A stretch of 64,000 bases of DNA from Scleroderma bovista (Eukaryota; Basidiomycota; Agaricomycetes; Boletales; Sclerodermataceae): NCBI GenBank assembly GCA_037178675.1, contig JAYMGJ010000237.1, positions 1-64,000 on the forward strand. Reading direction: 5' to 3'. A model generated the notes under the pieces. The model saw nothing but the letters and a program-made list of their open reading frames with translations, was not told the origin of the DNA and did no database searches. Below are positions 43,801 through 53,857 of the stretch, one piece after another (the stretch's first letter is position 1; each line of letters opens with the position of its first letter). The position numbers and the translations under genes are program-made.

Positions 43801-44274
43801 ACCAGCCAGGCCATTAGCTGTATCCATCTGTATTCCTTTGCCACTTAATTTATTCAATATTCATGCTAATAAATTTATATTAATTCTGAACAAAAAAATA
43901 CTACAGTACAACAAATATATATTATATACGAATTGGGGGGCATCATCAATGCTGGTAGCGCAGTGGTCGTGTCATCGAGGCCAGTGTGGGTGTAGGTGAT
44001 AGTGACATTGTCATCACTGGGTGATGGCTGTGTTGACAATGCTGGGGCTGGGGGACATGGGGCACATGTCGTCGTGGTCGCCAGATGACGCTGGGGCTGG
44101 GAGAACACTGTCATCATCTTTGGGCGACATGCTGGAGATGGGGAATGCGGGGGGTGTCATCATCGCTGGGGCTGGTCATCGTTGTCGTGATTGTCAACAC
44201 TGTTGCCTGCATCGTTGTTGTCACTGGTGGTGGTGGCGTTGTTGTTGTTGTCATTGGACAATGACAGGACGGGG

Positions 44275-44640
44275 GTGGTTATTAGTCTTCGTCTGTTAGA
44301 GGCAACGTAGGGGTAGTCATTGTCATTGTTGGATGGTGCTGGGATGGGGGTCGTCATCGTCCGTCAGAGGCGATGGGCTGGGGGTTGTTGTTGTTGGACA
44401 ACGCTGGGATGGGGGTCGTCATCGTCCATCAGAGGCGATGGGCTGGGGGTTGTTGTTGTTGGACAACGCTGGGATGGGGGTCATGGTCGTCCATCAGAGA
44501 GGACGGGCTGGGGGTCGTCGTTGTTGGATGGCGTTGGGATGGGGGTCGTCGTCGTCCGTGGTTGTCCATCAGAGATGATGGGCAGGGGGTTGTCGTCACG
44601 AGTTGTGGTTGTGGGTGGTGATGGTCGATGTGTCGTCGTC
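44275..44640 (+). repeat. 65-bp minisatellite
   Basis: GCTGGGATGGGGGTCGTC-type starts recur at 44338, 44403, 44468 and 44533 (as GTTGGGATGGGGGTCGTC), exactly 65 bp apart. G-rich with GTTGTTGTTGGACAACGC segments. Confidence 0.88.
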
Positions 44641-44672
44641 ATCATGGTTGAATGGGAGACGGAGGTGACACA

Positions 44673-44749
44673 GGACTTATGTAGAAAATATTTGGAGTTG
44701 TTGTGATGTGATTTGTAATCACAACAACTCTAACTTTTTTTCTAAGTCC
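44673..44749. repeat. Central hairpin of the TIR element
   Basis: AGTTGTTGTGAT (44696-44707) and ATCACAACAACT (44718-44729) are perfect inverted repeats with a 10-nt loop. Imperfect pairing extends out to GGACTT/AAGTCC at 44673 and 44749. Confidence 0.85.
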
Positions 44750-45587
44750 CGCATTCCATACACTAAGGTAAGTACTTCGCACCGCGTCTACCACTACTGA
44801 CAACGACCACCTGCAGCACCCACAGTGACGACGATGAGACACTGGTCGTCGTTGACAATGCCAATGCCACAGTGACCACACCAGCCCCAGCGTTGTAGCT
44901 GTTGATGACACAACCACCACCAGCACATTGCCCAACCCCACCATCACCAACACCCACGTGGATGGCGACGACCATGACGGTGAGGACGATGCGACAAGGA
45001 CAAGGGTGACAAGGACAAGGACAGCGATGGCGAGTGCGAGACAATGACACCCACCACCACCACTCCACCACCAGCATCAAGGATGATGACGATGACACCC
45101 CACCCCCTGTGTCATCGACATGGCCACTGATGACAATGACAACGACATCCCCACCACCATCTTCATCGACGATGACCCCACCCTCAATGTTGTCGACATG
45201 GCCACCAACACTGACAATGATGACAGCAGTGTTGTCAACCACCAACACGATGACAATGGCCAATGACACAATCACTACCCAACTGTGTCGACAATGACCA
45301 TCACCAGTGTCAACAACGCAAGACACTGGCCACCACCACACTGGCCCACCAATGCGACAACAGTGATGACACTGACCCACTACCATCCACCACCTGTGTT
45401 GATGATCCCACAATGACAGCGGTGGTGGTGGTGGAATTTATTTACTATAGTATTTAGTCTATGTCATACCTTGATACAATAAAAAATGTTTGCTTTAATG
45501 GCACTTCAGTCAACCCCCTTTGGGGACCTATTAGGTCATATTCTTCTACAGATGTATCCACCTAATAGGTCTTGTTTTATGGATATT

Positions 45588-46840
45588 TGTCAAAACCGGT
45601 TCTCCTCAGCGATCTTACTAGGAGGTCCAGAGGTGCAGGGAACTAATGAGGAGGTAAGTCCAGACACTAGTAGGTGCTAGTTAGTGCGGAGAGTCAAGTC
45701 CGGGTCAAATGAACAAAGTCCGGGCACTAGAGAAGCACAGGGAGTAAGTCCGGGTTTTTGCGGAGTAAGTCCGGACCGCGGGAAAATGGTCCGGAGTTGA
45801 GCACAGCTTGTCTGGAGTGAAGGACATCCCAGAGGTGGGATAAGTCCTGAGAGGTCTAGCGTCGAGTCTGGGACAGAGGTGGCTTTTGCCCTCGTGCAAG
45901 TAGGAGACTTGCTAGGATTGGACATAGGACCAAGGGGACGAGATAGGACGGAGGCCGGAGTTGGCCGGAGTTCAGGAGAACAAGATGGGATTTAGGAGAG
46001 CATGGTGGGTAGTACAGAGTGGGGAGTATCTTAGTCGAGATTTGATCTAAGGAAACTACTAGGCCGGAGTATAGTAGTTTATATAGTAAATGAGAACTAG
46101 GGTGAGTATATACGGTGACAAGTAAACACCTTAGTTGGGACAAGGGACAGAGCAGAAACGGACAGGAAAATAAAGCAGGTACAGGAAAATAAAGCAGGGA
46201 CAGGAAAATAAACCAGAGCAGAAGCAGACACGGGGAACTAGAGTTACAGGGACGACGGAGGAAAAGCAGGGACAAGGGAACTAGGTCGGAAGAGGACAGG
46301 TAAGGGTCAGAGGTGGACTTAACTAATGTTAAGTCCGGAGCGATGTCCAGGACCGGAGGAAGTGGGACCGGAGGAAGTGGGAGAGCGGAGGAAGTGCATG
46401 ACTGGAGGAAGTGCAAGAGCGGAGGGAGTGCACAGGTGGAGGAAGGGCGGAGTAGCTGGAGGAAGGTCCGGAGTTGGACATGGAAATGTCCTAAGCCTTT
46501 GGTGGACCTGACAGAGGAAGTGGAGCAGGAGCAGGAGCAGAACTGAGCCGGAGTTGGGCTACGTCGCAGACAAGGCTAAGGGAGTGGCCGGACTGAAACC
46601 GGAGTAGCGACTAGTGGTAGGTACAGGTCCGACACGGAGGAGTTAGACCGCGGATCTGTCTGTAAGAAGACAGGGGTTAGTCCTGAGGCAGAGATGGACG
46701 TAGTGACCGGAGTTGAGCTGGAGTGCAGCTATAGGGCTGGAGATGGCCGGACTAGATCCGGAGTTGCATCTATGCCTAAGGAGAGGTCAGGCGGGCCATG
46801 GTTAGACCGGAGTTGCGACTGGAAAAGTATGGATATGACA
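45588..46840 (-). mobile_element. Complete solo LTR, family A, minus orientation
   Basis: 1,253 bp, ends TGTCAAAACC..GGATATGACA on the plus strand, with a perfect 5-bp duplication ATATT (45583-45587 and 46841-46845). It has the same minisatellite as the other copies but with fewer units. No internal region. Confidence 0.93.
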
Positions 46841-47047
46841 ATATTCCCCAATGCTGGGGCTTTCACCAGTACCATACATGGGGATTCTCCCAAGCCTGGC
46901 CCTTTTGCCATGCCTGGGGATTCTCCAGGGCACTATTGAACAGCAGTGGAGAAATACATTTCTCCATGACTAATATACCTATGTGACATGATGTAACAGA
47001 GTGTCTGGGGTCCAGGCACAACTTTCTCCAGCGTGAATGGACCTTTA

Positions 47048-47255
47048 TTTGACCACTTTCTCCAGGATGAATAGACCTAAATATGGGTTGAATGGAAACT
47101 TTTCTCAGCATAAATACACCTAAATTGGGGTTAAATGTGGACTTTTCCCAGCATAAATACACCTAAATATGGGTTGAATGGAAACTTTTCTCAGCATAAA
47201 TACACCTAAATATGGTTTAAATGGAGACTTTTCCCAGCATTAATACATCTAAAAT
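47048..47255. repeat. 43-bp tandem repeat (about 5 units)
   Basis: CAGCATAAATACACCTAAAT-type units recur at 47106, 47149, 47192 and 47235, exactly 43 bp apart, alternating TTCTCAGCAT and TTCCCAGCAT. Confidence 0.85.
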
Positions 47256-47828
47256 CAACAGCATGTTGAAGGCAGATATTGATGCACTGGTTATAAACAA
47301 TAGTTCCTGGATGATTGCATCTGCACAAGCGAAACAATCAGATTGCACATGAAAAATAAATAAAAAACTGACTGGTAGGTCTGAGCTGCACTGGGGGAAG
47401 ATTCAATTGTCCATCTGGTCTCTAAAAAACTGGACAGATCAAGCCCAGCTCCTAGGGCACCTGCATCCGCTGAATGAGACCCAATATCCCAAACACAAGC
47501 AATCAGAAATAGAATCACAGCTTACCACTAAATAGTAGTTCCATACCATGCAACTGCCCATGTCTCTGTAAGAGCTTACTCTGATACCAGTGATATCATC
47601 ATGGTGGATATCTCTATCAACAATTTTAGCCCTCAAAATATATATGAGGGAGGGGGTCAGTAGTGGGTGGGTCCCACACCCCCCTCCTCAAATCTTGGGA
47701 TACTTGCTGTTCCACAAAATGTGGAGAAATTTGAGGTCTGGTGGAAGATAAGTTGTATTAAAGTAATGGCCTGGATAACTTTCAGAGTTTGCTGTGATGG
47801 TAGAGTCACAATAAATCACACACTGATA
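47256..47828. other. Non-coding region, no gene seen
   Basis: Includes TGGTATCAGAG on the minus strand (47579-47589), a motif known as a copia primer site, but no matching LTR was established. The sequence around 47760-47830 resembles 48640-48720, suggesting an old duplication. Confidence 0.4.
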
Positions 47829-47969
47829 GAATCCTTTCCATATATCTAATCCACTGCCAAGTCTCCCAAGCCCCTCCTCCCTCCTTCAAGGCTTGGTGAA
47901 TGATAGGTTGCAATGAAGTAGAATCCTTTTCATATATCTAATCCACCACCAAGTCTCCCCAGCCCCCCC
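47829..47969 (-). repeat. Direct repeats flanking the captured gene fragment (two of three copies)
   Basis: A block reading AATCCTTTCCATATATCTAA on the plus strand and continuing CACCAAGTCT..AGCCCCC occurs at 47829-47880 and 47921-47969, and again at 48507-48560 on the other side of the peptidase fragment, all in the same orientation. Confidence 0.75.
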
Positions 47970-48506
47970 TAGTGGTCCCATCAAGGCTGAGAGGTAGGCC
48001 AGCCTTGAGTTGGCTCTTGGCATGCTCAGTTTTGACATCCATAGGAACTGTTGACATATGAGTCCACTCCTTCAGCATGGAGTGTGCCATGTCATTGAGA
48101 TTCATCAAGATCTCCAAGACCAAATAAATACCTCAAAGACCAGTACCAGAGTAGTAGAAGTAGAGAATGACATGAAACTGTTGGTGAGGTTGTTCAAGGA
48201 GATGATGTGGGAAAGACATGATGGCAGAAGAGGGACAGCACTGGGTGACCTGTGCCAGTTGCCTATGATAGATTGCATGGATGAACATGGGGAAGTAGTT
48301 TGGTGAGCAAGAGGACCAAGAGGAACAGGATTAGGGGAGACAGGAAGAGAAGAGAAGTGCTTTCCAGCAAGCTTGGTGAGTTCATCATGGTCAATGCCAC
48401 CTGTACCCATAAGTACCATTTGATCAGCAGTATAGTTGATGTTGATGTGGTTGGCAAGGTCATTGCACTTAATGGACAGGATGTTTGCTTGGGATGTAGG
48501 CATGCT
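47970..48506 (-). pseudogene. Fragment of mitochondrial processing peptidase beta subunit (M16 family)
   Basis: Read on the minus strand, about 179 codons match the fungal beta-MPP family from memory: ANILSIKCNDLANHININYT, DQMVLMGTGGIDHDELTKLA, GKHFSSLPVSPNPVPLG, IIGNWHRSPSAVPLLPS, LSHIISLNNLTNSFMSFSTS, and after a shift LMNLNDMAHSMLKEWTHMST and KSQLKAGLPLSLDGTT. Near 48150 a one-base frameshift occurs, and the expected Trp of GLWGIYLV is a TGA stop. No intron interrupts the fragment. The catalytic HxxEH region of the peptidase lies upstream and is absent. It is bounded on each side by the same ~50-bp direct repeat, so it looks captured by, or duplicated inside, a repeat. The intact gene would cleave mitochondrial presequences; this copy cannot. 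Confidence 0.85.
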
Positions 48507-48560
48507 GGATCCTTTCCATATATTTAATCCACCACCAAGTCTTCTTAGCCCCCCCCCCCC
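48507..48560 (-). repeat. Third copy of the direct repeat at the other edge of the peptidase fragment
   Basis: GGATCCTTTCCATATATTTA, then CACCACCAAGTCTTCTTAGCC and a run of C residues. Same orientation as 47829-47880 and 47921-47969. Confidence 0.75.
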
Positions 48561-48834
48561 CCACCTCCACTTTCTCATCCTTCTGTCCATCTGTGCCCCC
48601 ATTCACCCCACCCTCCCCCTCTTTTGAGACCTTGTAAATAAGTGGCAATGAGGTGATAGCCTGGATAATGGTTGAAGTTTTCTAGAACACATTTAAACTG
48701 GAAATGTAAAACTACATCAAATGGTGATGGTATGGTATGGATGCTTGATAGAATTTCCATCAGTAGGCATGGAGAATTTACCAGCTGGGTGGAGGAATCC
48801 CAACCAAGTGTGGGAAAATCCCATACTAATGTGG

Positions 48835-49398
48835 AGAATCCCCAACATAAACATGGAGATTCTCCAAGCTGGTGTGGAGAAATCCCAAACTATGTGGCAA
48901 ATTCCCAATATATACATGGAAATTCTCCAAGCTGGTGTGGAGAAATCCCATCCTTGTATGGAGAAATCCCAGTGTAGTGTGGAGAAATCTCAAGGTATGT
49001 GGTGAATTCCCAATATAGACATGGAGATTCTCCAAGCTGGTGTGGAGAAATCCCAAGCTATGTGGCAAATTCCCAATATAGACATGGAGATTCTCCAAGC
49101 TGGTGTGGAGAAATCCCATCCTTGTATGGAGAAATCCCAGTGTAGTGTGGAGAAATCCCAAGCTATGTGGCGAATTCCCAATATAAACATGGAGATTCTG
49201 TGGAGAAATCTCAAGGTATGTGGTGAATTCCCAGTATAGATATGGAGATTCTCCAAGCTGGTGTGGAGAATTCCCAAGCTATGTGGAGAATTCCCAATAT
49301 AGACATGGAGATTCTCCAAGCAGGACTGGAGAAATCTCAAGCTGGTGAGGAGAAATCCCATCCTAATGTGGAGAACTCTCAAGCTAATGTGGCAAATC
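48835..49398. repeat. Tandem array with TGGAGATTCTCCA hairpins
   Basis: Units of 50-107 bp, often 63 bp, contain CATGGAGATTCTCCAAGCTG, GTGTGGAGAAATCCCAA and TATGTGGCAAATTCCCAA. Each carries a perfect small palindrome (GGAGATTCTCC). Relatives at 46890-46950 (GGGGATTCTCC) suggest the region 46841-49400 has one origin. The ORFs on both strands are periodic and not called as genes. Confidence 0.85.
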
Positions 49399-49402
49399 CC
49401 CA

Positions 49403-49529
49403 CCTAAGTGACACCGCTTATGTTACTATTTAGTAACGTTAGTACGTACCTGTCAGTGTTACTAGTTAGTAAGGACAATCGATTCTGCAGCACTTCAGCA
49501 ATTCACACAGTACTCAGCTGTCACTTAGG
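49403..49529. mobile_element. 127-bp MITE-like element
   Basis: Perfect 11-bp inverted ends CCTAAGTGACA and TGTCACTTAGG. A diverged copy lies in opposite orientation at 18148-18285. Both contain GTTACTAGTTAGTAA-type segments and GCTGAAGTGCTGCA. No clear target duplication, and the right end resembles part of the adjoining 264-bp repeat, so the limits are uncertain. Confidence 0.45.
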
Positions 49530-50295
49530 AAGACTATAGTAAACACAGTAGTTAAAGACTAGTTAAAGATAACCTATAGGATCTAATCAATAGATAAGGA
49601 TGTCACGTGTGAGATATGACGACACGTCATTACCAATCGTGCGGACTTTATTTATGGTGCGCACTCCCCTGTCTCTCATGATGACAAATCACCTTTGCTT
49701 GTCATCGCCAACAATGAGCATGCCACAATGCTCATTTCTCCACTGTTTCTTGGCACTTTTTTCATTCTTGTTTTCTTACGTGTCTAGTACATATTTACCA
49801 CTGTTACTTAGGAAAACTGTAATAAAAATGGTAGTTAAAGATAACCTGTAGGATTAGACAAGGATGTCACGTGTGAGATATGTTAACGTGTCATTACCAA
49901 ATGTGCAGACTTTGTTTACAGCGTGCGCTCCCCTGTCATGGCAACTCCCGCTGCTGTCTCCCACGATGACAAATCCTCTTTGCTCGTCGTCGCTGACGAT
50001 GAGCACACTACAACATTCATTTCTTCACCATTTCTTGGCGCTTTTTTTCCGTTCTTGTTTTCTTATGTGTCTAGTACATATTCCCTGTTGTAATAATAAT
50101 AATAATAATAATAATAACATTGGTGTTCTGTGGTATTATCAGTTGGTGACTGGTGACTTCTGCTGCTGATAAATCATCTTTGTTTGTCATTGCCAATGAT
50201 TAGCACACAGAACAGACATTTCTTCACTATTTCTTGGTGCTTTTCATTGTTCTTGTTTTATCACCCATATAATACATATTTCTTCTTATATTATT
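49530..50295. repeat. 264-bp tandem duplication plus a partial third unit, with (TAA)n
   Basis: TGTCACGTGTGAGATATG recurs at 49601 and 49865 (264 bp apart), followed by ATTACCAA.GTGC and TTTCTTGGC.CTTTTTTC. A third diverged partial copy is at about 50140-50290. A (TAA)n microsatellite is at 50089-50117. Confidence 0.8.
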
Positions 50296-50469
50296 AGTTA
50301 ACAAAAGGTATAGTAACCTGGCAATGATAAGGCTGACACCACCAAAGAAGCAGGCAGCAAAGTATCTGCTTACAAGGAGTGGGGTCAATACAAACAGTCA
50401 CAAGAGGACCATCAGACAATGTCACATCATCTGAAGAGGATTCAAACCCATTGAGAATCATACCAATGG

Positions 50470-50605
50470 CACCATCTTGATCTTGCACTCAGGTAGCGGT
50501 TCTGGGGCCTGCTTTGACTTGGCATAAAAGCTCCGGGATTTTGCACGGATGGCCTCCACATAGCAGAGCACAGTTTAAGGACGCTTCCGGAGGTCTGTGA
50601 GCACC
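50470..50605 (-). pseudogene. Cyclin fragment 1 (PCL/PHO80-like cyclin)
   Basis: Minus strand: TVLCYVEAIRAK in one frame, then after a one-base shift KIPELLCQVKAG in the next. Together they match, from memory, the segment before the cyclin box helices in basidiomycete PCL-type cyclins (LCYVEAIRAKIPELL). In-frame stops surround it. It lies at the edge of a G-rich tandem array. Only about 25 residues support the call. Confidence 0.5.
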
Positions 50606-50689
50606 TCATGGATGCAGGGTCACTTTGAAGGCTGTGTTGTCTCGGGTTGTGCACAAATGACAACTTATGAGCTTTAGTCCTGAAGGAGG

Positions 50690-51860
50690 AGGGGGGGACT
50701 ATGGAACAAACACACCATGTCATGCTGGCACCATAGCTGCCAATTAGGGCTTGTGCCCTTCAGTCCTTGAGGGAGGGGGGAGGCCACAGTGGGACAGACA
50801 CCCCATGTCAAGAAACAGACACTGCTGTTGGGGCTCGCGCCTTCAGTCCTTGGATGGGGGGGGGGCTACAGCAGGGCTATCGCACTGGCGCCATAGCATG
50901 TTTGTGGCTGCATAATGGGCTGCCACAAAACAGACACTGCCGATTGGGGCTTGCACCCTTTGGTCCTCCAAAAAGGGGGAGGGGGGCTACAGTGGGACAG
51001 ATGCCCCATGTCGCAAAACAGACACTGCCATTCGGGCTTGCGCCTTCAGTCCTTGGATGGGGGGGCTACAGCGGGGCTGTCGCACTGGTGCCATAGCATG
51101 TTTGTGACTGCATCATGGGCTGCCACAAAACAGACACTGCTGATTGGGGCTTGTGCCATTTGGTCCTCCAAGGAGGGGGAGGGGGGCTACAGTGGGACAG
51201 ACACCCCATGTTGCAAAACTGACGCTGCCATTTGGGCTTGCGCCTTCAGTCCTTTGGGGGGGGGGGCTGCATTGGGTCAAATGCCCCATGTCACGATGGT
51301 GCCATGCATACAGAAGGGAGGAGGGGGGCTATGGCAGGACAGACACCCGATGCCCATGTCGCGAAATAGGCGCTGCCATTCGGGCTTGCACCTTCAGTCC
51401 TTGGAGGGGGCTACAATAGGACAGTGCCCCATGTCCCATGCGTACAGAAGGGGGGGAGGGGGGCTACAGCAGGACAGACGCTGCCATTGGGGCTTGCACC
51501 TTCAATCCTTGGAGGGGGGCTACAGCGGGTGGCATTGGCGCCATAGCATGCCTGTGACTGTAGGTTGCTGCGAAACAGACGCTGCCAATTGGGGCTTGCG
51601 TCTTTAGTCCTTGAAGGGAGGCACTACAGCGGGACAGACGCCCCATGTTGTGCTGGCACCATGCATGCTTGTAGCCATGGAATGAATTGGACTGCCGCGA
51701 GACAGACGTCCCATGGTTGCGCTGGCGCGATGTGCTTGACCGTAGAATGGGCCAGGTTGCTGCGACAGATGCCACATGTTGCGCTGGCATTGACAATGCG
51801 CTTGTGGCCGTAGAATAGGTCGGGTTGCCGTGAGACAGAGCCACCAATTGGGGCCTGTCT
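50690..51860 (+). repeat. G-rich irregular tandem array
   Basis: CCTTCAGTCCTTGGA(G)n or TTTGGTCCTCCAAGG blocks followed by GGGGGGCTACAG.GGGACAGAC and GCCCCATGT recur at irregular spacing of about 70-146 bp. G runs of 6-9 occur at several places. ORFs up to 230 codons here (50915-51607) are periodic and not called. Confidence 0.8.
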
Positions 51861-52174
51861 TTCGGTGGACTATGAAGATCATCCAGCTTTGGTGTGATTT
51901 AAGGGATAATGATGGCAACGGGTCTAACAACATTTGAGTTAAAGATAACAAATGATGGGTAATTTTATTCATACTGTAGTTCGATTTAAAAAGTGTTGAT
52001 TTTGAGATGGTGTATGACAAGGAGGAGAATGGCGTACCTGGCTACATGAGACAGATAGCGGAAGAGGTTGTGATCCTGTGGCTTCAGTTTGTGTATATCT
52101 TGCGGGTGTACTCCCAGAAGATGAATGCAAGCTCACGGAAATTCGTAGACAGCATGATAAACTATCAAACCTGT
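51861..52174. other. Non-coding region
   Basis: No recognised feature; sequence continues into the cyclin-like fragment on the minus strand. Confidence 0.4.
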
Positions 52175-52330
52175 CAGGAAAGTGTCAGTGGTAGCCCACG
52201 CATGATTAGAGTAGCACTTATCTTGCATGAACTTGAATGCCAGGATGAGTGAAGCCAAGAATGCTCGAGGTCATATTGGCTGCTTGATCTTCGGTCGTGG
52301 TCGGCGGGCAGTCTGCAACAACGTGGAGTC
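52175..52330 (-). pseudogene. Cyclin fragment 2 (cyclin box)
   Basis: Minus strand reads RAFLASLILAFKFMQDKCYS then NHAWA, close to the cyclin-box segment LILASKFMQDKCYSNRAWA of basidiomycete PCL-type cyclins as I recall them. A TGA two codons before RAFLAS and no continuation after NHAWA mark it as a fragment. In a real cyclin this piece follows the one at 50470-50605, but here it lies upstream on the same strand, so the pieces are shuffled or come from separate copies. Confidence 0.5.
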
Positions 52331-52492
52331 AGTGCAAGGAAGAGAACAGCCACATCCAGTGGCTATGCTGCACAACAATGGGATGCCAGCATGCCAGCCA
52401 CTTGATATGCAGCGTCGCAGATTTAGTAGTCTCCTGTAGGCAACCCTCAAAATTTGAAGGAAGATAGTCGTTCCTCAGATTTAGTGAATTTC

Positions 52493-53782
52493 TGTCATAT
52501 CCATACTTTTCCAGTTGCAACTCCGGTCTAACCATGGCCTGCCTGACCTCTCCTTAGGCATAGATGCAACTCCGGATCTAGTCCGGCCATCTCCAGCCCT
52601 ATAGCTGCACTCCAGCTCAACTCCGGTCACTATGTCCATCTCTGCCTCAGGACTAACCCCTGTCTTCTTACAGACAGATCCGCAGTCTAACTCCTCTGTG
52701 TCGGACCTGTACCTACCACTAGTCGCTACTCCGGTTTCAGTCTGGCCACTCCCTTAGCCTTGTCTGTGACGTAGCCCAACTCCGGCTGGTACATCCAACT
52801 CCGGCTCAGTTCTGCTCCTGCTCCTGCTCCACTTCCTCTGTCAGGTCCACCAAAGGCTTAGGACATTTCCATGTCCAACTCCGGACCTTCCTCCGGCTAC
52901 TCCGCCCTTCCTCCACCTGTGCACTCCCTCCGCTCGTGCACTCCCTCCGCTCTTGCACTTCCTCTGGTCGTGCACTTCCTCCAGTCCCACTTCCTCCGGT
53001 CCCACTTCCTCCGGTCCTGGACATCGCTCCGGACTTAACATTAGTTAAGTCCACCTCTGACCCTTACCTGTCCTCTTCCGACCTAGTTCCCTTGTCCCTG
53101 CTTTTCCTCTGTCGTCCCTGTAACTCTAGTTCCCCGTGTCTGCTTCTGCTCCGGTTTATTTTCCTGTCCCTGCTTTATTTTCTTGTACCTGGTTTATTTT
53201 CCTGTCTGCTTCTGCTCCATCCCTTGTCTCGACATTAAGGTGTTTACTTGTCACCGTATATACTCACCTTAGTTTCATTACTATATAAACTACCGTACTC
53301 CGGCCTAGTAGTCCTTAGATCAAATCTTGACTAAGATACTCCCCACTCTGTACTACCCATTATGCTCTCCTAATCCATCTGTTCATCTGAACTCCTGAAC
53401 TCCGGCCAACTCCGGCCTCCATCCTATCTCGTCCCCTTGGTCCTATGTCCGATCCTAGCAAGTCTCCTACTTGCACGAGGGCAAAAGCCACCTCTGTCCC
53501 AGACTCAATGCTAGACCTCTCAGGACTTATCCCACCTCTGGGATGTCCTTCGCTCCGGACAAGCTGCACTCAACTCCGGACCACTTTCCCACGGTCCGGA
53601 CTTACTCCGCAAAAACCCGGACTTACTCCCTGTGCTTCTCTAGTGCCCGGACTTCATTCGTTTGACCCGGACTTGACTCTCCACACTAACTAGCACCTAC
53701 TAGTGTCTGGACTTACCTCCTCATTAGTTCCCTGCACCTCTGGACCTCCTAGTAAGATCGTTGAGGAGAACCGGTCTTGACA
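52493..53782 (+). mobile_element. Complete solo LTR, family A
   Basis: 1,290 bp, TGTCATATCC..GGTCTTGACA, with a perfect duplication ATTTC (52488-52492 and 53783-53787). TATA-like motif near 53280 and a minisatellite at 52905-53020. Confidence 0.93.
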
Positions 53783-53857
53783 ATTTCATAGGTTTATATT
53801 ATATTAAATGCAAGATGAAACTATTGGAAGAAAAAAAAGAGGGGAGTGGAGTGGACG

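Larger units (their letters stand above)
43901..45450. mobile_element. Non-autonomous TIR element, largely palindromic
   Basis: The left end CTACAGTACAACAAAT and the right end (reverse complement CTATAGTAAATAAATT) form imperfect TIRs flanked by TA on both sides (43899-43900 and 45451-45452), the duplication expected of Tc1/mariner/pogo-type elements. The left half is rich in GTCATCGTTGTTG and the right half in complementary CACCACCATGACGATGAC, so the whole can fold on a centre near 44712, where a hairpin lies. No transposase is encoded; ORFs here are repeat-derived. Confidence 0.55.

Noticed and set aside
44320..44706. 128-codon Gly/Val/Trp-rich ORF
   Set aside because: Direct translation of the 65-bp minisatellite.
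47579..47589. TGGTATCAGAG on the minus strand, a known copia primer site motif
   Set aside because: No LTR could be delimited beside it and no gag-pol lies to its left, so an 11-bp match alone is weak.
48826..49403. Long periodic ORFs on both strands
   Set aside because: Open in several frames because the hairpin array is periodic.
50915..51607. 230-codon ORF
   Set aside because: Periodic product of the G-rich tandem array, without domain.
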